From Actinomyces lilanjuaniae (lineage in GTDB: Bacteria; Actinomycetota; Actinomycetes; Actinomycetales; Actinomycetaceae): a stretch of DNA of 64,000 nucleotides. This document shows positions 1 to 14,627 of this stretch, one piece after another. The notes beneath the pieces were generated by a model. The model was not told the origin of the DNA. It did not search any database and saw only the letters and a list, made by a program, of their open reading frames with translations. Position 1 is the stretch's first letter. The number at the start of each line of letters is the position of its first letter. Both the position numbers and the translations under genes were made by a program. The stretch is from contig NZ_CP032514.1 of the NCBI RefSeq assembly GCF_003606385.1, positions 2,108,001-2,172,000 on the forward strand, in the 5' to 3' direction.

Positions 1-151
1 TGGTGAGCAGAGGGTCGTAGAAAGGCAGAATAGCACCGCCCGGCATGCCGAAGATGTCGGTGACACCCAGCTCCTCGAGAGCCCTGACAAGCGCCTGAGC
101 ACCTGTCATCATCTGTCGGCCCTTCTCCAGTGGAACCTTGTGGCGTGTCAT
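1..151 (-). CDS. ilvB: Acetolactate synthase large subunit, 5' part only
   Basis: This is the first 50 codons of a gene that runs off the left edge of the window. The reading starts at ATG 151-149 behind an AGGAACAGGAG ribosome site. The protein begins [20 protein letters not shown] and continues with the typical thiamine-diphosphate enzyme opening, including the [13 protein letters not shown] segment that contributes to the cofactor and substrate site in the acetolactate synthase family. The enzyme makes acetolactate or acetohydroxybutyrate in branched-chain amino acid synthesis in the cytoplasm. Only the N-terminal tip of the pyrimidine-binding domain is visible, so a related ThDP enzyme cannot be fully excluded. 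The long leader upstream contains a possible nine-codon micro-ORF (211-237). Confidence 0.85.
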   Translation of the reverse strand, partial: MTRHKVPLEKGRQMMTGAQALVRALEELGVTDIFGMPGGAILPFYDPLLT

Positions 152-686
152 CGCTCGCACTCCTGTTCCTCGTGATTCACCGCGTCGACGAGACGTCAGA
201 GGGACAGAGACTAGATCACGCCGAGACTGAAGGCCATATCCACCTCCGCTTAGTCTCACTATATGGGACCACGCCTCATGCGACGCCGACGATCAGCCTC
301 CTGGCGGAGGCATGCCCCCCGTGGTGGAGGGTCGCCAGCCCCTGCCCACGCCGCTCTAGACAGCCCTTCCGAGGCAGTATCGGAGAAGTCGGCAACGGAG
401 AAACAGGGACAAGGGAAATACGAGACACCTCCGCCCTGGACCCGCCCACCTCCGTGCGGGCCCCACCTAGGACGGTCCCGCCCCTGACCGCACAAGCCAC
501 CGCCGTAGCCGACACGGCGGGTCAGGGCAGCAGGGTAGGCCCCACCTTCACACCTCGCATCTCGGACCACTGCATCACGGCCCTTGGTCCGAGAGCCAGG
601 ACAAGTTCGGTGCCACAATAACCCACGTCCGATGCAAACGACCGCTGCGCCCCGTGCGCCCACGACCTGAGAGGCGGCTCTCCACT
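152..686. other. Intergenic region between ilvB and the AspT-type transporter
   Basis: This is the divergent control region for ilvB (minus) and the transporter gene (plus). Apart from the micro-ORF at 211-237 I see no convincing gene. Several overlapping open frames here have no recognisable family, no good ribosome sites and atypical composition. Confidence 0.5.
211..237 (-). promoter_or_regulatory. Possible ilvB leader micro-ORF (MAFSLGVI)
   Basis: A minus-strand GGAGGT (247-242) stands 4 bases before an ATG (237-235) that opens an eight-residue peptide MAFSLGVI, ending with TAG at 213-211, about 60 bases before ilvB. The last codons encode Leu, Val and Ile interspersed with Gly. TATAGT, a possible -10 element, lies about 25 bases upstream of the ATG. 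Short leader peptides rich in Ile/Leu/Val attenuate ilv operons in other actinobacteria, but this one has few such codons and I see no clear terminator between it and ilvB, so the call is tentative. Confidence 0.25.
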
Positions 687-2300
687 GTGGTTACAGACGT
701 CCTGACACACCTGGCCGAGGCCCCGGTGCTGGTCCTGTTCCTGCTCATCGGCGTAGGCATGCTCGTCGGCCACCTGAAGGTGCGAGGAGTCAGCCTTGGA
801 GCCGCAGCCGTCCTCTTCTGCGGTATCGCCCTGGCGGCGTGTGGTACCGCAGTGAACGTGGAGATGAATATCCCTATCGAGTTGAGCACACTCGGCCTCA
901 CAATCTTTACGTTCGCCATCGGGGTCCAGTCAGGCCCTAACTTTTTTCATGTGCTACGCACGGCGGCAGGCCCCCTTGCGCTGCTGCTGGTCATACTAAC
1001 GGCAAGCGCAGCAGCAGGCGTAGCAGTCGGCCGAGCACTCGGGATGGACTCCGCTCTGATAGCCGGAACCTTTGCTGGCGCGCTCACCAACACTCCAGCG
1101 CTTGCCGCCGCAGGCAACGCGGCGACGGCGGCAGGCAACCCGGACGGGACCGCTGTCGCTACGATTGGTTATGCCGTCTCATACCTTTACGGGGTTATCG
1201 GCATGCTGTTCTTCTGCCTCCTCGCCCTGCGCTATCGACGCAGCGACCGAGACGCCCCCTCCCCTCTCATCAACCGCACCATCCGAGTGGAACGCGAGGA
1301 TGGCCCGGTCGTCGCCGACATCGGAGAGCGAATCTCCGGAGAGCTCAAGTTCTCCCGCCTGCGCCGCGGGGAGACAGGCCCCATCATGAGACCAGTTAAC
1401 AGCGATCGTCTGTTCAAGGACGACCTGGTCACAGTCGTCGGCACCCAGGACGCGGTCAACCAGGCCATCAAGGCTGTTGGGCATGGCTCGTCTCACTCGC
1501 TTATCGAGGACCGACGCTACCTGGACTTCCGGCGCATTACCGTGTCTGACCCCAAGCTTGCCGGGCGCACAATCGCCGACCTGGACATCGACCACCGTTT
1601 CGAGGCGACAATCTCGCGTGTCCGCCGAGGCGACGTGGACATGGTCGGAACGCCCGACCTCGTTCTCCAGCAAGGTGACAGGGTCCGCGTGGTCGGCCCT
1701 ACCGGAAGGATGAAAGAGATCTCCCAATACTTTGGCGACTCTTCTCGCGGGTTATCAGCCATCAATCCGGTTGCCCTGGGCATCGGGATGGCGCTGGGTA
1801 TATTCATAGGTGAACTTCAGATTCCCATGGGTGGAGGCGCTACCTTTTCCATAGGCTCGGCAGCAGGAACCCTCCTCGTGGGCCTAGTCTTTGGCCGCAT
1901 TGGTCGCATAGGCAGCTTTGTCACTGCAATTCCTTTTACCACGACCGCAGTTCTGTCCGAAATCGGCCTGCTCATCTTCCTCGCGCGGGCGGGCGTCACA
2001 GCGGGAGGACAAATTGCGGAAGCGTTCTCAGGCGGCGACTGGTGGAGGATCCTGGTAACAGGGTTTATCATGACCACGATAGCGGGAGGCGGCCTGTACA
2101 CCTCAATGCGCTGGCTCGTCAGGATGGGCGGCACGCGTCTGTCCGGACTGTTAGGAGGAGCGCAGACTCAGCCTGCTGTGCTCGCCTTCGCGAACGAGCG
2201 CACTGGTGCTGACCCACGCGTCGCGCTGGGTTATGCCATGGTCTACCCCGTCGCCATGATTCTCAAGATCTTTATTGCGCAACTACTCGGAGGAATGTAA
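687..2300 (+). CDS. AspT/YidE-type transporter with two TrkA-C (RCK_C) domains
   Basis: This is an integral membrane exchanger-type protein of the aspartate:alanine antiporter (AspT/YidE/YbjL) family, 537 aa. Two hydrophobic AspT duplication domains (about residues 10-190 and 355-537) flank a soluble middle with two TrkA-C-like modules (about 195-265 and 280-350), the usual architecture. The conserved GVQSGPNFF in the first repeat and the GGAQTQPAVLAFA-type stretch in the second are visible. I chose GTG 687 because GAGGCGG lies 9 bases upstream, whereas the longer frame from GTG 654 has no ribosome site. The substrate cannot be read from sequence. The gene stands alone and ends at a strong hairpin. 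Confidence 0.88.
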   Translation: MVTDVLTHLAEAPVLVLFLLIGVGMLVGHLKVRGVSLGAAAVLFCGIALAACGTAVNVEMNIPIELSTLGLTIFTFAIGVQSGPNFFHVLRTAAGPLALLLVILTASAAAGVAVGRALGMDSALIAGTFAGALTNTPALAAAGNAATAAGNPDGTAVATIGYAVSYLYGVIGMLFFCLLALRYRRSDRDAPSPLINRTIRVEREDGPVVADIGERISGELKFSRLRRGETGPIMRPVNSDRLFKDDLVTVVGTQDAVNQAIKAVGHGSSHSLIEDRRYLDFRRITVSDPKLAGRTIADLDIDHRFEATISRVRRGDVDMVGTPDLVLQQGDRVRVVGPTGRMKEISQYFGDSSRGLSAINPVALGIGMALGIFIGELQIPMGGGATFSIGSAAGTLLVGLVFGRIGRIGSFVTAIPFTTTAVLSEIGLLIFLARAGVTAGGQIAEAFSGGDWWRILVTGFIMTTIAGGGLYTSMRWLVRMGGTRLSGLLGGAQTQPAVLAFANERTGADPRVALGYAMVYPVAMILKIFIAQLLGGM

Positions 2301-2305
2301 CTGGG

Positions 2306-2341
2306 CGGGCCGGTCTGTGCGGAGGCGCACAGACCGGCCCG
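2306..2341 (+). terminator. Strong hairpin terminator after the AspT-type gene
   Basis: A perfect 16-bp stem (2306-2321 with 2326-2341) with a GAGG loop begins 6 bases after the stop codon and is followed by TTCGTCCTCGTCT. It lacks a long T tract, as is common in high-GC actinobacteria. It may also stop transcripts from the opposing rRNA operon. Confidence 0.85.
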
Positions 2342-3009
2342 TTCGTCCTCGTCTGCCGTGAGACAGACTGCATGCTCTTCCCCTAGGTTTTATGCCACCG
2401 GAACTCACAACGGGTGACGCGCCACGCATACCCAAAGAAGATGAGTGGTGGTGTGTGTGGACTGGGACGACGGTGTCCTACGAGGTGTGGCGGTGGCACA
2501 TGCTGCTGGGGTCGTGGATCTGAGGGGGACCCGCAGGGGGGCGCGTGCGGGGGCGTGTCGCCGCCGAGGGGGGGGTGCTCCGGCTCGCGGTCCGTGTGGT
2601 GGCACGGGCGGGCCGCCCCCCCCCTTCCTTGCCCCTTTTTTTTTGCGGGGCGGAGGGGTGCGTGCCTCGTGGGGGCCAGCTCCTGGACGACAACGAGGAG
2701 AGAGGGGAGGCAGCGGGTGGGGTGGGGGCCTCGTGCGGGTGGTTCTCCCGCCCGCGGCGGTGGCCGCACAGGGGCCTGCACGTGACTACCCGCGGGGGCG
2801 GCCTGGCCGGCCCCTGGTGCCAGGCCCGACCGCGTGCTCCTGGCCCCTTGCGGCTCACGGCCGCGCCCTCGTCAACCGCGTCACCGACAGGGGCGGCCGG
2901 GCCGGGGGTGGCCGGGGGTGGTGTCGGCGCCCCCGCGCCTCCGCCCCCTTTTTTTCTTTTGCTCCCCCACCCCGCCCCCCCGGGGGGGCGGGGTGGGGGT
3001 GGTGTGTGC
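2342..3009. other. Gene-free, extremely GC-rich tail behind the rRNA operon
   Basis: This stretch contains long homopolymers (G8, C9, T9), G-rich skewed tracts and small inverted repeats. Open frames exist on both strands but look like composition artefacts: they are Arg/Gly/Pro-rich, overlap in five frames and have no known motif. It separates the convergent transporter gene from the 5S rRNA and includes the palindrome at 2964-2999. Confidence 0.6.
2964..2999 (-). terminator. Perfect 36-bp palindrome behind 5S rRNA (probable rrn terminator)
   Basis: The two 18-base arms (2964-2981 and 2982-2999) are exact reverse complements, almost wholly G and C, and lie 10 bases past the 5S 3' end. In the direction of rRNA transcription the hairpin is followed by an A-rich, not T-rich, stretch, so it is not a classical intrinsic terminator, though hairpin-only termination is plausible in this group. 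Confidence 0.55.
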
Positions 3010-3127
3010 TCGGTGGTGTCCTGCTCTCCCGTCCCCTGGCGGGGACAGTACCATCGGCGCTGGCAGGCTTAGCTTCCGGGTTCGGGATGGGACCGGGCGT
3101 GGCCCTGCCGCTGTGACCACCGAGACG
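3010..3127 (-). rRNA. rrf: 5S ribosomal RNA
   Basis: The minus strand reads GTCTCGGTGGTCACAGCGGC, then the conserved core CCCGGTCCCATCCCGAACCC and GGAAGCTAAGCCTGCCAGCG, and ends ACACCACCGAGC, which pairs with the 5' end. The length of about 118 bases is normal. It is the last gene of the rRNA operon; ends are estimated to within a few bases. Confidence 0.93.
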
Positions 3128-3222
3128 TGGCCGGGGACCCGCGCACAAAGGTGGCGGTGGTGGTGGGGTGGTCGTGGACCGTACAGCGGGCGCGGCCGGC
3201 AGCCGTGGCAGGGCTGGCGGCG

Positions 3223-8443
<5,221 letters not shown>

Positions 8444-8700
8444 AAACAAGAACCACACGACGACCGCCCACAAACCAGCAGGCAGCCCCGCACAAAAAAA
8501 CCAGACAGAACCACCCCACCACACGCACACCCGACCAGCCGCACGCACACACGCACGACCACAACCAGGCACACCCACAGCAGGACAGCCCCACCCAGAC
8601 AGGCATAAAAGAACAAGACACACTATCGAGATCTCAAACCACACACCCACAACCAGCCACACCACCACAACAACAGCAGCAGCACAACCAGCAAGAGCAA
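8444..8700 (-). promoter_or_regulatory. rRNA operon leader with possible boxA
   Basis: This is the transcribed leader between the promoter and 16S. It is A/C-rich on the plus strand. CTTGTTCTTTTATGCCT (8617-8601 on the minus strand) resembles the boxA antitermination element (TGTTCTTTGA-like) of actinobacterial rrn leaders. No coding sequence is supported. Confidence 0.4.
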
Positions 8701-8707
8701 CCCGAAT

Positions 8708-8737
8708 ATAGTAGTTGGGCCAGATCATGTATGTCAA
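8708..8737 (-). promoter_or_regulatory. Main rRNA operon promoter
   Basis: On the minus strand a perfect -35 TTGACA (8737-8732) is followed by an 18-base spacer and TACTAT (8713-8708), a good -10, with transcription expected to start near 8700, about 260 bases before 16S. This is the strongest sigma-70-like promoter seen in the window. Confidence 0.8.
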
Positions 8738-9186
8738 CGGGGTATGCGGTGATCCATGCCCCGTATTTGTTGCACCTTCGGTTCCCCGGCTCAAGGCAAC
8801 TGCTTACGGCACAGGAGCCGTGCGACGCACAAACCGACACGACCCGAGCACCACCCCAGGACCGCACGCTGCGGACGCGGGTACAAGCTAGCCAAGAGGC
8901 ACAAGAGGCAGTAGACGGCACCCTAGAAGCGTGCCCCGACCGCAGTCCCGTACTCGGCCGGGACACGGCGACATAGCGTGGCGGCCCCTCCGGGGAACCT
9001 CAGACCTACAGCCAGCAGTCCCGCGCACAACCGTGCCCGGGACCACCGGCGGGTCAGGGCCGTGCGGAACCGCGCAGGCGGGAGACGCTGTAAGCCCGTT
9101 TGGATGCGGGCCCTACGCTCGCAGGTCTTGCAGTGCCCAGAACGTTGCCGCCACGGCACAGTGGCGCCTGCGTCGGCACAATGGCG
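8738..9186. other. Gene-free region between malic enzyme and the rRNA promoter
   Basis: No convincing gene is seen. The open frames lack ribosome sites and recognisable motifs. It is likely upstream rRNA control DNA plus the 3' untranslated end of the malic enzyme message; I found no strong terminator in it. Confidence 0.5.
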
Positions 9187-10575
9187 CTACTTCTCCTCAG
9201 CAAACCGCCGTACAGCACTGGCAACAGCCTCAGCCACATGCGTGTCAAACGCCCCGGGTATAATGTATACAGGACTGATCTCGTCGGCGTCGACAACAGA
9301 GGCGATACCTGTCGCGGCAGCACGAAGCAGGCTTGTAGTGATTTCCGTAATTCCCGTGTCAAGCAGTCCGCGGAACAGGCCCGGGAACGCCAGGACATTG
9401 TTAATTTGATTAGGGAAGTCTGAACGTCCGGTCGCCACGACGGCCGCGTAGTTGGCGGCACCTATGGGATCAACCTCCGGAGTGGGGTTAGCCATTGCGA
9501 ACACAATAGCGTCATCAGCCATGACAGAAAGGTCCTCAGGGTCAAGAAGGTTTCCCGATGACACCCCGATGAACACGTCAGCGCCAACCAGGCCCTCCTT
9601 GAGAGTTCCTGTGACCCGACGCGGATTCGTGTTCTCCGCCAGCCACCTGCGATGCTGGTTCATTCCGTCGGTGTCATGCGCCGACAACGCCCCGGTACGG
9701 CCGTACCCCACAATATCTGTGGCCCCATGAGCCATGAGCAGCTTGGCGATAGCGCTTCCCGCCGCACCGACGCCCGACAGGACGATGCGTACGTCCTCGA
9801 TCCTCTTACCCACAACCTTCAGCGCGTTGATCAGCGCTGCTAGGGTCACGATCGCTGTCCCGTGCTGATCGTCGTGGAACACCGGGATATCAAGCTCCTC
9901 CCGCAGGCGCTCCTCAATGTCGAAGCACTTGGGGGCCGCAATGTCCTCCAGGTTGATACCGCCGTAGGCGGGCGCAATGGCCTTGACGATGGAGATGATC
10001 TCCTCCGGGTCCTTGGTGTCCAGCGCGACCGGCCACGCGTCAACGTTTCCAAACTGCTTGAACAGGACAGCCTTGCCCTCCATGACTGGCATGGCAGCGG
10101 ACGGACCAATATCACCCATTCCAAGAACAGCCGTGCCGTCCGTCACCACCGCAACGGTATTTTTTTTGATCGTGAGCTTCTGAGCACGTTCGGGGTGGTC
10201 GTAGATAGCTTTGCAAACCCGAGCGACCCCTGGAGTGTACACACGCGCAAGGTCGCGGCGGTTATGGATCGGGTAAGTTCCCACTACTTCGATCTTGCCG
10301 CCGACGTGAGCCAGGAAGGTCGAGTCTCCGACAGTCTCGACGACGACACCGTCAAGCTCCTCAAGCCTGGCAACCAGGTCACCACGGTGTCTGGAGTCCC
10401 GGGTGTCCGCAGTCAGGTCGACGGTCAAGGTGTCGGTACCCGCCTCTGCGACATCCACACCAGTCACGACGGCTCCGGTGGCAGTGGCGGTGTCCACCAG
10501 TCGAGCCACTGCCTTCTGGGAAGCAGGAACCTTGAGGTGCAGGGCGACGGTGTAACTAGGGCTAGGCTGAGCCAT
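9187..10575 (-). CDS. NAD(P)-dependent malic enzyme with N-terminal ACT domain
   Basis: This enzyme decarboxylates malate to pyruvate while reducing NAD(P), linking the C4 pool to pyruvate in the cytoplasm. Residues 5-85 form an ACT-like regulatory domain. The catalytic part starts at the [13 protein letters not shown] segment (active-site Tyr), followed by [18 protein letters not shown], the metal-binding [11 protein letters not shown], a Rossmann motif [12 protein letters not shown] and the conserved ANPTPEV. The 462-aa length fits the small bacterial type. I start at ATG 10575 because GGAGGAA lies just upstream; a longer frame from 10632 lacks this. It stands alone, between gatB and the rRNA operon. 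Confidence 0.92.
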   Translation of the reverse strand: MAQPSPSYTVALHLKVPASQKAVARLVDTATATGAVVTGVDVAEAGTDTLTVDLTADTRDSRHRGDLVARLEELDGVVVETVGDSTFLAHVGGKIEVVGTYPIHNRRDLARVYTPGVARVCKAIYDHPERAQKLTIKKNTVAVVTDGTAVLGMGDIGPSAAMPVMEGKAVLFKQFGNVDAWPVALDTKDPEEIISIVKAIAPAYGGINLEDIAAPKCFDIEERLREELDIPVFHDDQHGTAIVTLAALINALKVVGKRIEDVRIVLSGVGAAGSAIAKLLMAHGATDIVGYGRTGALSAHDTDGMNQHRRWLAENTNPRRVTGTLKEGLVGADVFIGVSSGNLLDPEDLSVMADDAIVFAMANPTPEVDPIGAANYAAVVATGRSDFPNQINNVLAFPGLFRGLLDTGITEITTSLLRAAATGIASVVDADEISPVYIIPGAFDTHVAEAVASAVRRFAEEK

Positions 10576-10819
10576 GTATATTCCTCCGGCAGAGATCCAT
10601 GCGATCAGGGTCGGCTCAGACCCTATCCCCAAGTCCCCTCATCCCGACAGCCGGGCGACGGCAGCAGACCCAGATAGTGAGACGCCCGCGCTGACTCCGG
10701 CTACCCACCACAACCGGTCTGTCACGAAACGGGCGTTCCAGCCGCTGCTACGCCACGGAGGGCAACCCCCTGGCTGCTCGGGCTACCCGGTAGTTCTCCT
10801 GCCCGTCCGCCTCGGCACC

Positions 10820-10852
10820 GGGTACCTGAGACAGACGGGTACCTGAGACAGA
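10820..10852. repeat. Two direct copies of a 16-bp repeat
   Basis: GGGTACCTGAGACAGA occurs at 10820-10835 and again at 10837-10852, separated by one C, and a partial echo (ACCGGGTA) lies on either side. It falls just behind gatB and about 250 bases upstream of the malic enzyme start, so it could be a regulator-binding site or a small slippage duplication. Confidence 0.7.
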
Positions 10853-10874
10853 GAAGCACCGGGTAAGCGGCCCT

Positions 10875-12371
10875 TCAGCCCTGAGCGCGCTCCATGACCA
10901 GCTCACGGACCCGCTTCGCGTCTGCCTGTCCTCTCGTGGCTTTCATCACCGCACCAACGATCGCACCTGCCGCCTGGACCTTTCCACCTCGTATCTTCTC
11001 CACGACATCGGGGTGCGCCTCCAACGCAGCGTTGACGGCCTCCAGTAGAGCAGAATCGTCGGAGACAACCTCTAGCCCCCGGGCCGTCGCTACCGTCTCA
11101 GGGTCTCCTTCCCCGGCAAGAACGCCCTCTAGGACCTGTCGCGCCAACTTGTCGGTCAGGCGTCCGGAGTCAACCAGCTTCTGCAGCTGGGCGACCTGTC
11201 CCGGCGTCACCGGCAGCTCTTCCAAGGAAGTATCTGTCTCCTTGGCGACGCGAGACAGCTCTCCCATCCACCACTTACGTGCGGCCTGCCCGCTTGTCCC
11301 ACTGTGGACAGTAGCCTCGATCAGGTCCACTGCCCCGGCATTGACCACGTCACGCATCTCCGTGTCGCTGAGTGCCCACTCCTGTCGAAGCCGACGCCGC
11401 CGCAGCGCTGGCATCTCCGGCAGGCTGGCACGGATCTCCTCCACCCACTCACGAGAGGGCACCACCGGCACAAGATCCGGCTCAGGGAAGTAGCGGTAGT
11501 CGTCCGCGTCCGACTTGACTCGTCCCGCTCGTGTCGTGCCGTCCGCCTGGCCGTGCCGGGTCTCCTGGACCACGTTGCCTCCAGCCGCAAGGACGGCCGC
11601 CTGCCTCCGGATCTCATAGCGGACGCACTGCTCAATCCCGCGGAAGGTGTTGACGTTCTTGGTCTCCGTACGTACACCCAGGGGGGCGTCAGGTGACTCT
11701 CGCAAGGAGACGTTGACGTCTGCCCTCACGTTTCCCAGCTCCATCCGGGCTTCGGAGACACCTAGTGCCCGGAAGACGTCGCGCAGCGTGCGCACGTAGG
11801 CGGCTGCGACCTCTGGCGCCCGCTCACCGGCACCTTCGATGGGGCGGGTGACGATCTCGACCAGCGGCACCCCTGCGCGGTTGTAGTCCACCAGGGAGTA
11901 CCTGGCACCCTCGATCCGGCCGTCCGCGCCACCGACATGGGTGCTCTTTCCCGCGTCCTCCTCCATGTGCGCCCGCTCGACGGGGACAGTAAAAAGAGTC
12001 CCGTCCGGAAGCTCGACCTCCACCGCCCCGTCATAGGCGATCGGCTCATCCGACTGAGAGGTCTGGAAGTTCTTCGACAGATCCGGGTAGAAGTAGTTCT
12101 TCCTGGCGAACCGAGACGACCTGGCTATCTGGCACCCCAGGGCCAGCCCGATACGGATCGCGTACTCCACCCCCCGGGCGTTGACCTGGGGCAGCGCGCC
12201 GGGAAGCCCTACCGAGGTAGGGGTCACCATTGTGTTCGGCTGGGCACCAAAAACGTTGGGTGCAGCGTCAAACATCTTGGTCTCAGTACCGAGCTCGACA
12301 TGCACCTCCAGCCCCAGCACCGGGTCGTAACGGCGCACAGCCTCGTCAAAGTCCATCAGCGGGTCGCTCAT
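10875..12371 (-). CDS. gatB: Asp-tRNA(Asn)/Glu-tRNA(Gln) amidotransferase subunit B
   Basis: GatB is the kinase/amidotransferase subunit of the GatCAB complex, which converts misacylated Glu-tRNA(Gln) and/or Asp-tRNA(Asn) to the correct amide using ammonia delivered from GatA. The 498-aa protein has the family opening [20 protein letters not shown], the [17 protein letters not shown] segment, [12 protein letters not shown], and the [12 protein letters not shown] motif, followed by a helical tail domain of the YqeY type (about 345-498) ending in [17 protein letters not shown]. The start ATG has GAGGTGG upstream. It is the last gene of the gatC-gatA-gatB cluster, 70 bases after gatA. Confidence 0.96.
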   Translation of the reverse strand: MSDPLMDFDEAVRRYDPVLGLEVHVELGTETKMFDAAPNVFGAQPNTMVTPTSVGLPGALPQVNARGVEYAIRIGLALGCQIARSSRFARKNYFYPDLSKNFQTSQSDEPIAYDGAVEVELPDGTLFTVPVERAHMEEDAGKSTHVGGADGRIEGARYSLVDYNRAGVPLVEIVTRPIEGAGERAPEVAAAYVRTLRDVFRALGVSEARMELGNVRADVNVSLRESPDAPLGVRTETKNVNTFRGIEQCVRYEIRRQAAVLAAGGNVVQETRHGQADGTTRAGRVKSDADDYRYFPEPDLVPVVPSREWVEEIRASLPEMPALRRRRLRQEWALSDTEMRDVVNAGAVDLIEATVHSGTSGQAARKWWMGELSRVAKETDTSLEELPVTPGQVAQLQKLVDSGRLTDKLARQVLEGVLAGEGDPETVATARGLEVVSDDSALLEAVNAALEAHPDVVEKIRGGKVQAAGAIVGAVMKATRGQADAKRVRELVMERAQG

Positions 12372-12441
12372 CAGTCCACCTCAATGCGTCGTGGGTCTTG
12401 GTTTGTCCGTCGTGACAGCCCTACCGTCCCTGCTGCCCCTG

Positions 12442-13973
12442 TCACTGCCCGGCCGCCTCAGCCAAGTCAGGAGCACAGGACAGCAACGACCCGCCCCGCT
12501 GCTCGTCAAGCACAGCCTCCAGGACCGCCCCTGCACGGTAGAGACGGTCGTCAGCCCGCTGAGGCGCCAGGAACTGAAAGCCCACAGGCAGTCCGTCACT
12601 GCTGAGCCCCGAGGGCAGGCTCATGGCGGGCACTCCGGCCAAGTTGGCTGGAATCGTCGTCACGTCCAGCTTGTACATAGCCAGCGGGTCGTCCTTCTCT
12701 CCGAACTTGTAGGCGGTCACCGGCGCGGTGGGCGAGGCCAGGACGTCATAGTCCTCCCAGGCGGAGGCAAAGTCCCGCTGGACGAGTGTGCGCACCTTCT
12801 GGGCGCTTCCGTAGTAGGCGTCGTAGTAGCCAGCGGACAGCACGTGCGTCCCCAGGACCACCCGACGCTTGACCTCGTCACCGAAACCTGCTCCTCGAGT
12901 CGCTGCCATCACCGTCTCAGCCGTTACCGGCCCCTCTGAGGGCTCAACACGTAGGCCGTACCGCATTCCGTCATAGCGGGCCAGGTTCGACGACGCCTCC
13001 GCAGGCATGATCAGGTAGTAGGCGTCAAGCGCGTACTCCAGGTGCGGCAGGGAGACGGCGGAGACCTCCGCACCAGCGTCCTGGAGCAGGTCCAGGGCCG
13101 CGTGGAAGGACTCCACGACACCCGGGTGGTACCCCTCGCCCCCATCCAGCTCGGTGATCACCCCCACCCTCAGGCCGGTCAGGTCCCGGCGCTCCTGCGC
13201 TGCGCGGACGACCGCGGTCATACCCCGCGGGGCGTCAGGCAACGAGGTGGAGTCCAACGGGTCGTAGGCACCGATGACGTCGTGCAGCAAGGCTGCATCC
13301 AGGACGGTACGGGCCATCGGACCCGGCGTGTCCAGGGAGGAGGCCATAGCGATGACCCCGTAGCGGGACACGGTCCCGTAGGTGGGCTTGACACCGACCG
13401 TGCCCGTCACTGCTGCAGGCTGGCGGATGGAGCCACCCGTATCGGTCCCAACTGCCAGCGGGGCCTCGAAAGCAGCAACAGCGGCGGCTGAGCCCCCGGA
13501 GGAGCCCCCGGGACACGGCCGAGGTCCCAGGGGTTGGCGGTCCGGCCGAAGGCCGAGTGCTCAGTGGAGCCGCCCATGGCGAACTCGTCCAGGTTCGTCT
13601 TGCCCAGTACCGGCATCTGACACTCCCGGACGCGCCGTACCAGGGTGGCGTCATAGGGGGGGACCCAGCCCCGGAGGATTTTCGAGGCAGCGGTAGTGGC
13701 CTGACCCCGGGTACAGACAAGGTCCTTGACGGCCACGGGGACACCCGCCAGCTCAGCAGCGGCCCCGCCCTCGCGACGAGCAGCATCGGCAGCGTCAGCC
13801 TCCGCAAGCGCCTTGTCTGCGTTGACGTCAAGGAAAGCCCCGAGAAGGTGGTCAACGGCGTCAACCCTGTCCAGGTGCGCCTGGGTCAGCTCCCGGGAGG
13901 ACACCTCGCCGGAGGCCAAGGCGGCCGCCTGGGTGGCAGCACTAGATCGGAGCAGGGAGGTCATGTCACTCAT
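12442..13973 (-). pseudogene. gatA: Amidotransferase subunit A, reading frame broken once
   Basis: GatA is the glutaminase/amidase subunit of GatCAB. The N-terminal part (13973 to about 13510) carries the amidase-signature Lys region VAVKDLVCTRG and runs to [10 protein letters not shown]. The frame then needs one extra G in the run 13505-13509 to continue as [40 protein letters not shown], which carries the signature Ser residues. The C-terminal part is open from 13410 to 12442. With the base restored the protein is about 510 aa, normal for GatA. gatC stops one base before gatA starts. Since gatB and gatC are intact and the complex is essential where present, a missed base call is more likely than a true mutation. 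Confidence 0.9.
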
Positions 13974-14276
13974 TCAGGCTGTCTCCTCACCCAGGATCCG
14001 AGGAACAAGAAACAGAGAGTCCTCAGCCGTCGGCGCCCCCGCGAGCAGTTCCGCGGCGTCCAGGACGGCCCCGGGGGAGTCCTGCCGCAAGACGTTGGTC
14101 AGCGGAACAGGGTGGGAGGTGGCAGGCAGGTCAGCGGTCACCACGCTTGCGACGCGGGCGAAGGAGGATGCGACCGCGTCCAGCTCGTCAGCCAGGCGGT
14201 CTACCTCCTCCTCAGTCAGGGCCACACGCGCCAGCTCGGCAACGCGAGCGACCTCATCCTTCGATATAGCAGACAT
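13974..14276 (-). CDS. gatC: Amidotransferase subunit C
   Basis: GatC is the small subunit that clamps GatA to GatB. The 100-aa protein opens MSAISKDEVARVAELARVAL and shows the family pattern EEEVDRLADELDAV, the LPATSHPVPLTNVLRQD segment and the C-terminal FLVPRIL. The ORF is open for another 64 codons upstream, but the family start is ATG 14276. There is no clear ribosome site before it, and TAGACT sits 7-8 bases upstream, so a leaderless transcript is possible. It abuts gatA directly. Confidence 0.93.
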   Translation of the reverse strand: MSAISKDEVARVAELARVALTEEEVDRLADELDAVASSFARVASVVTADLPATSHPVPLTNVLRQDSPGAVLDAAELLAGAPTAEDSLFLVPRILGEETA

Positions 14277-14481
14277 GGGCGTGAGTCTAACGGTGAGGAC
14301 AGTGGTGGCGCGGCACCTGGCACGGGCACGACGACGAGACGGCGCGGCGGGTGAGGACACCTCGACGGAAACCGAGGAGACAGCCCAGGAGAGACGATTC
14401 ATACGTAACGTCGCGCACCATACCTCTGCAGCAGACCATAGGTCATGTACCATCTCACAGCACATCACCGGCTCCAGCTGG

Positions 14482-14510
14482 TTGACATATCAGCCTGGGA
14501 CGACTGTGAT
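14482..14510 (+). promoter_or_regulatory. Promoter candidate for the L,D-transpeptidase gene
   Basis: TTGACA (14482-14487) is followed after 17 bases by TGTGAT (14505-14510), about 115 bases before the ATG. The -35 is perfect; the -10 is only fair. The 350-base gap from gatC (14277-14627) holds no other convincing feature. Confidence 0.45.
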
Positions 14511-14627
14511 AGTAGAGGATCTTGCTTCAGCACGTTCTGTAGGGACGCACCGGCTACCTACCCGCAGGCACAGGCCGACGCCACACACTCGTGAGCAGCG
14601 CCTGCGCTCCGAGGACATAAGGATTCC

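Noticed and set aside
2631..2651. T9 run flanked by GCCCC and GGGGC as a terminator
   Set aside because: The stem is only 5 bp and the T run forms the loop rather than following the stem.
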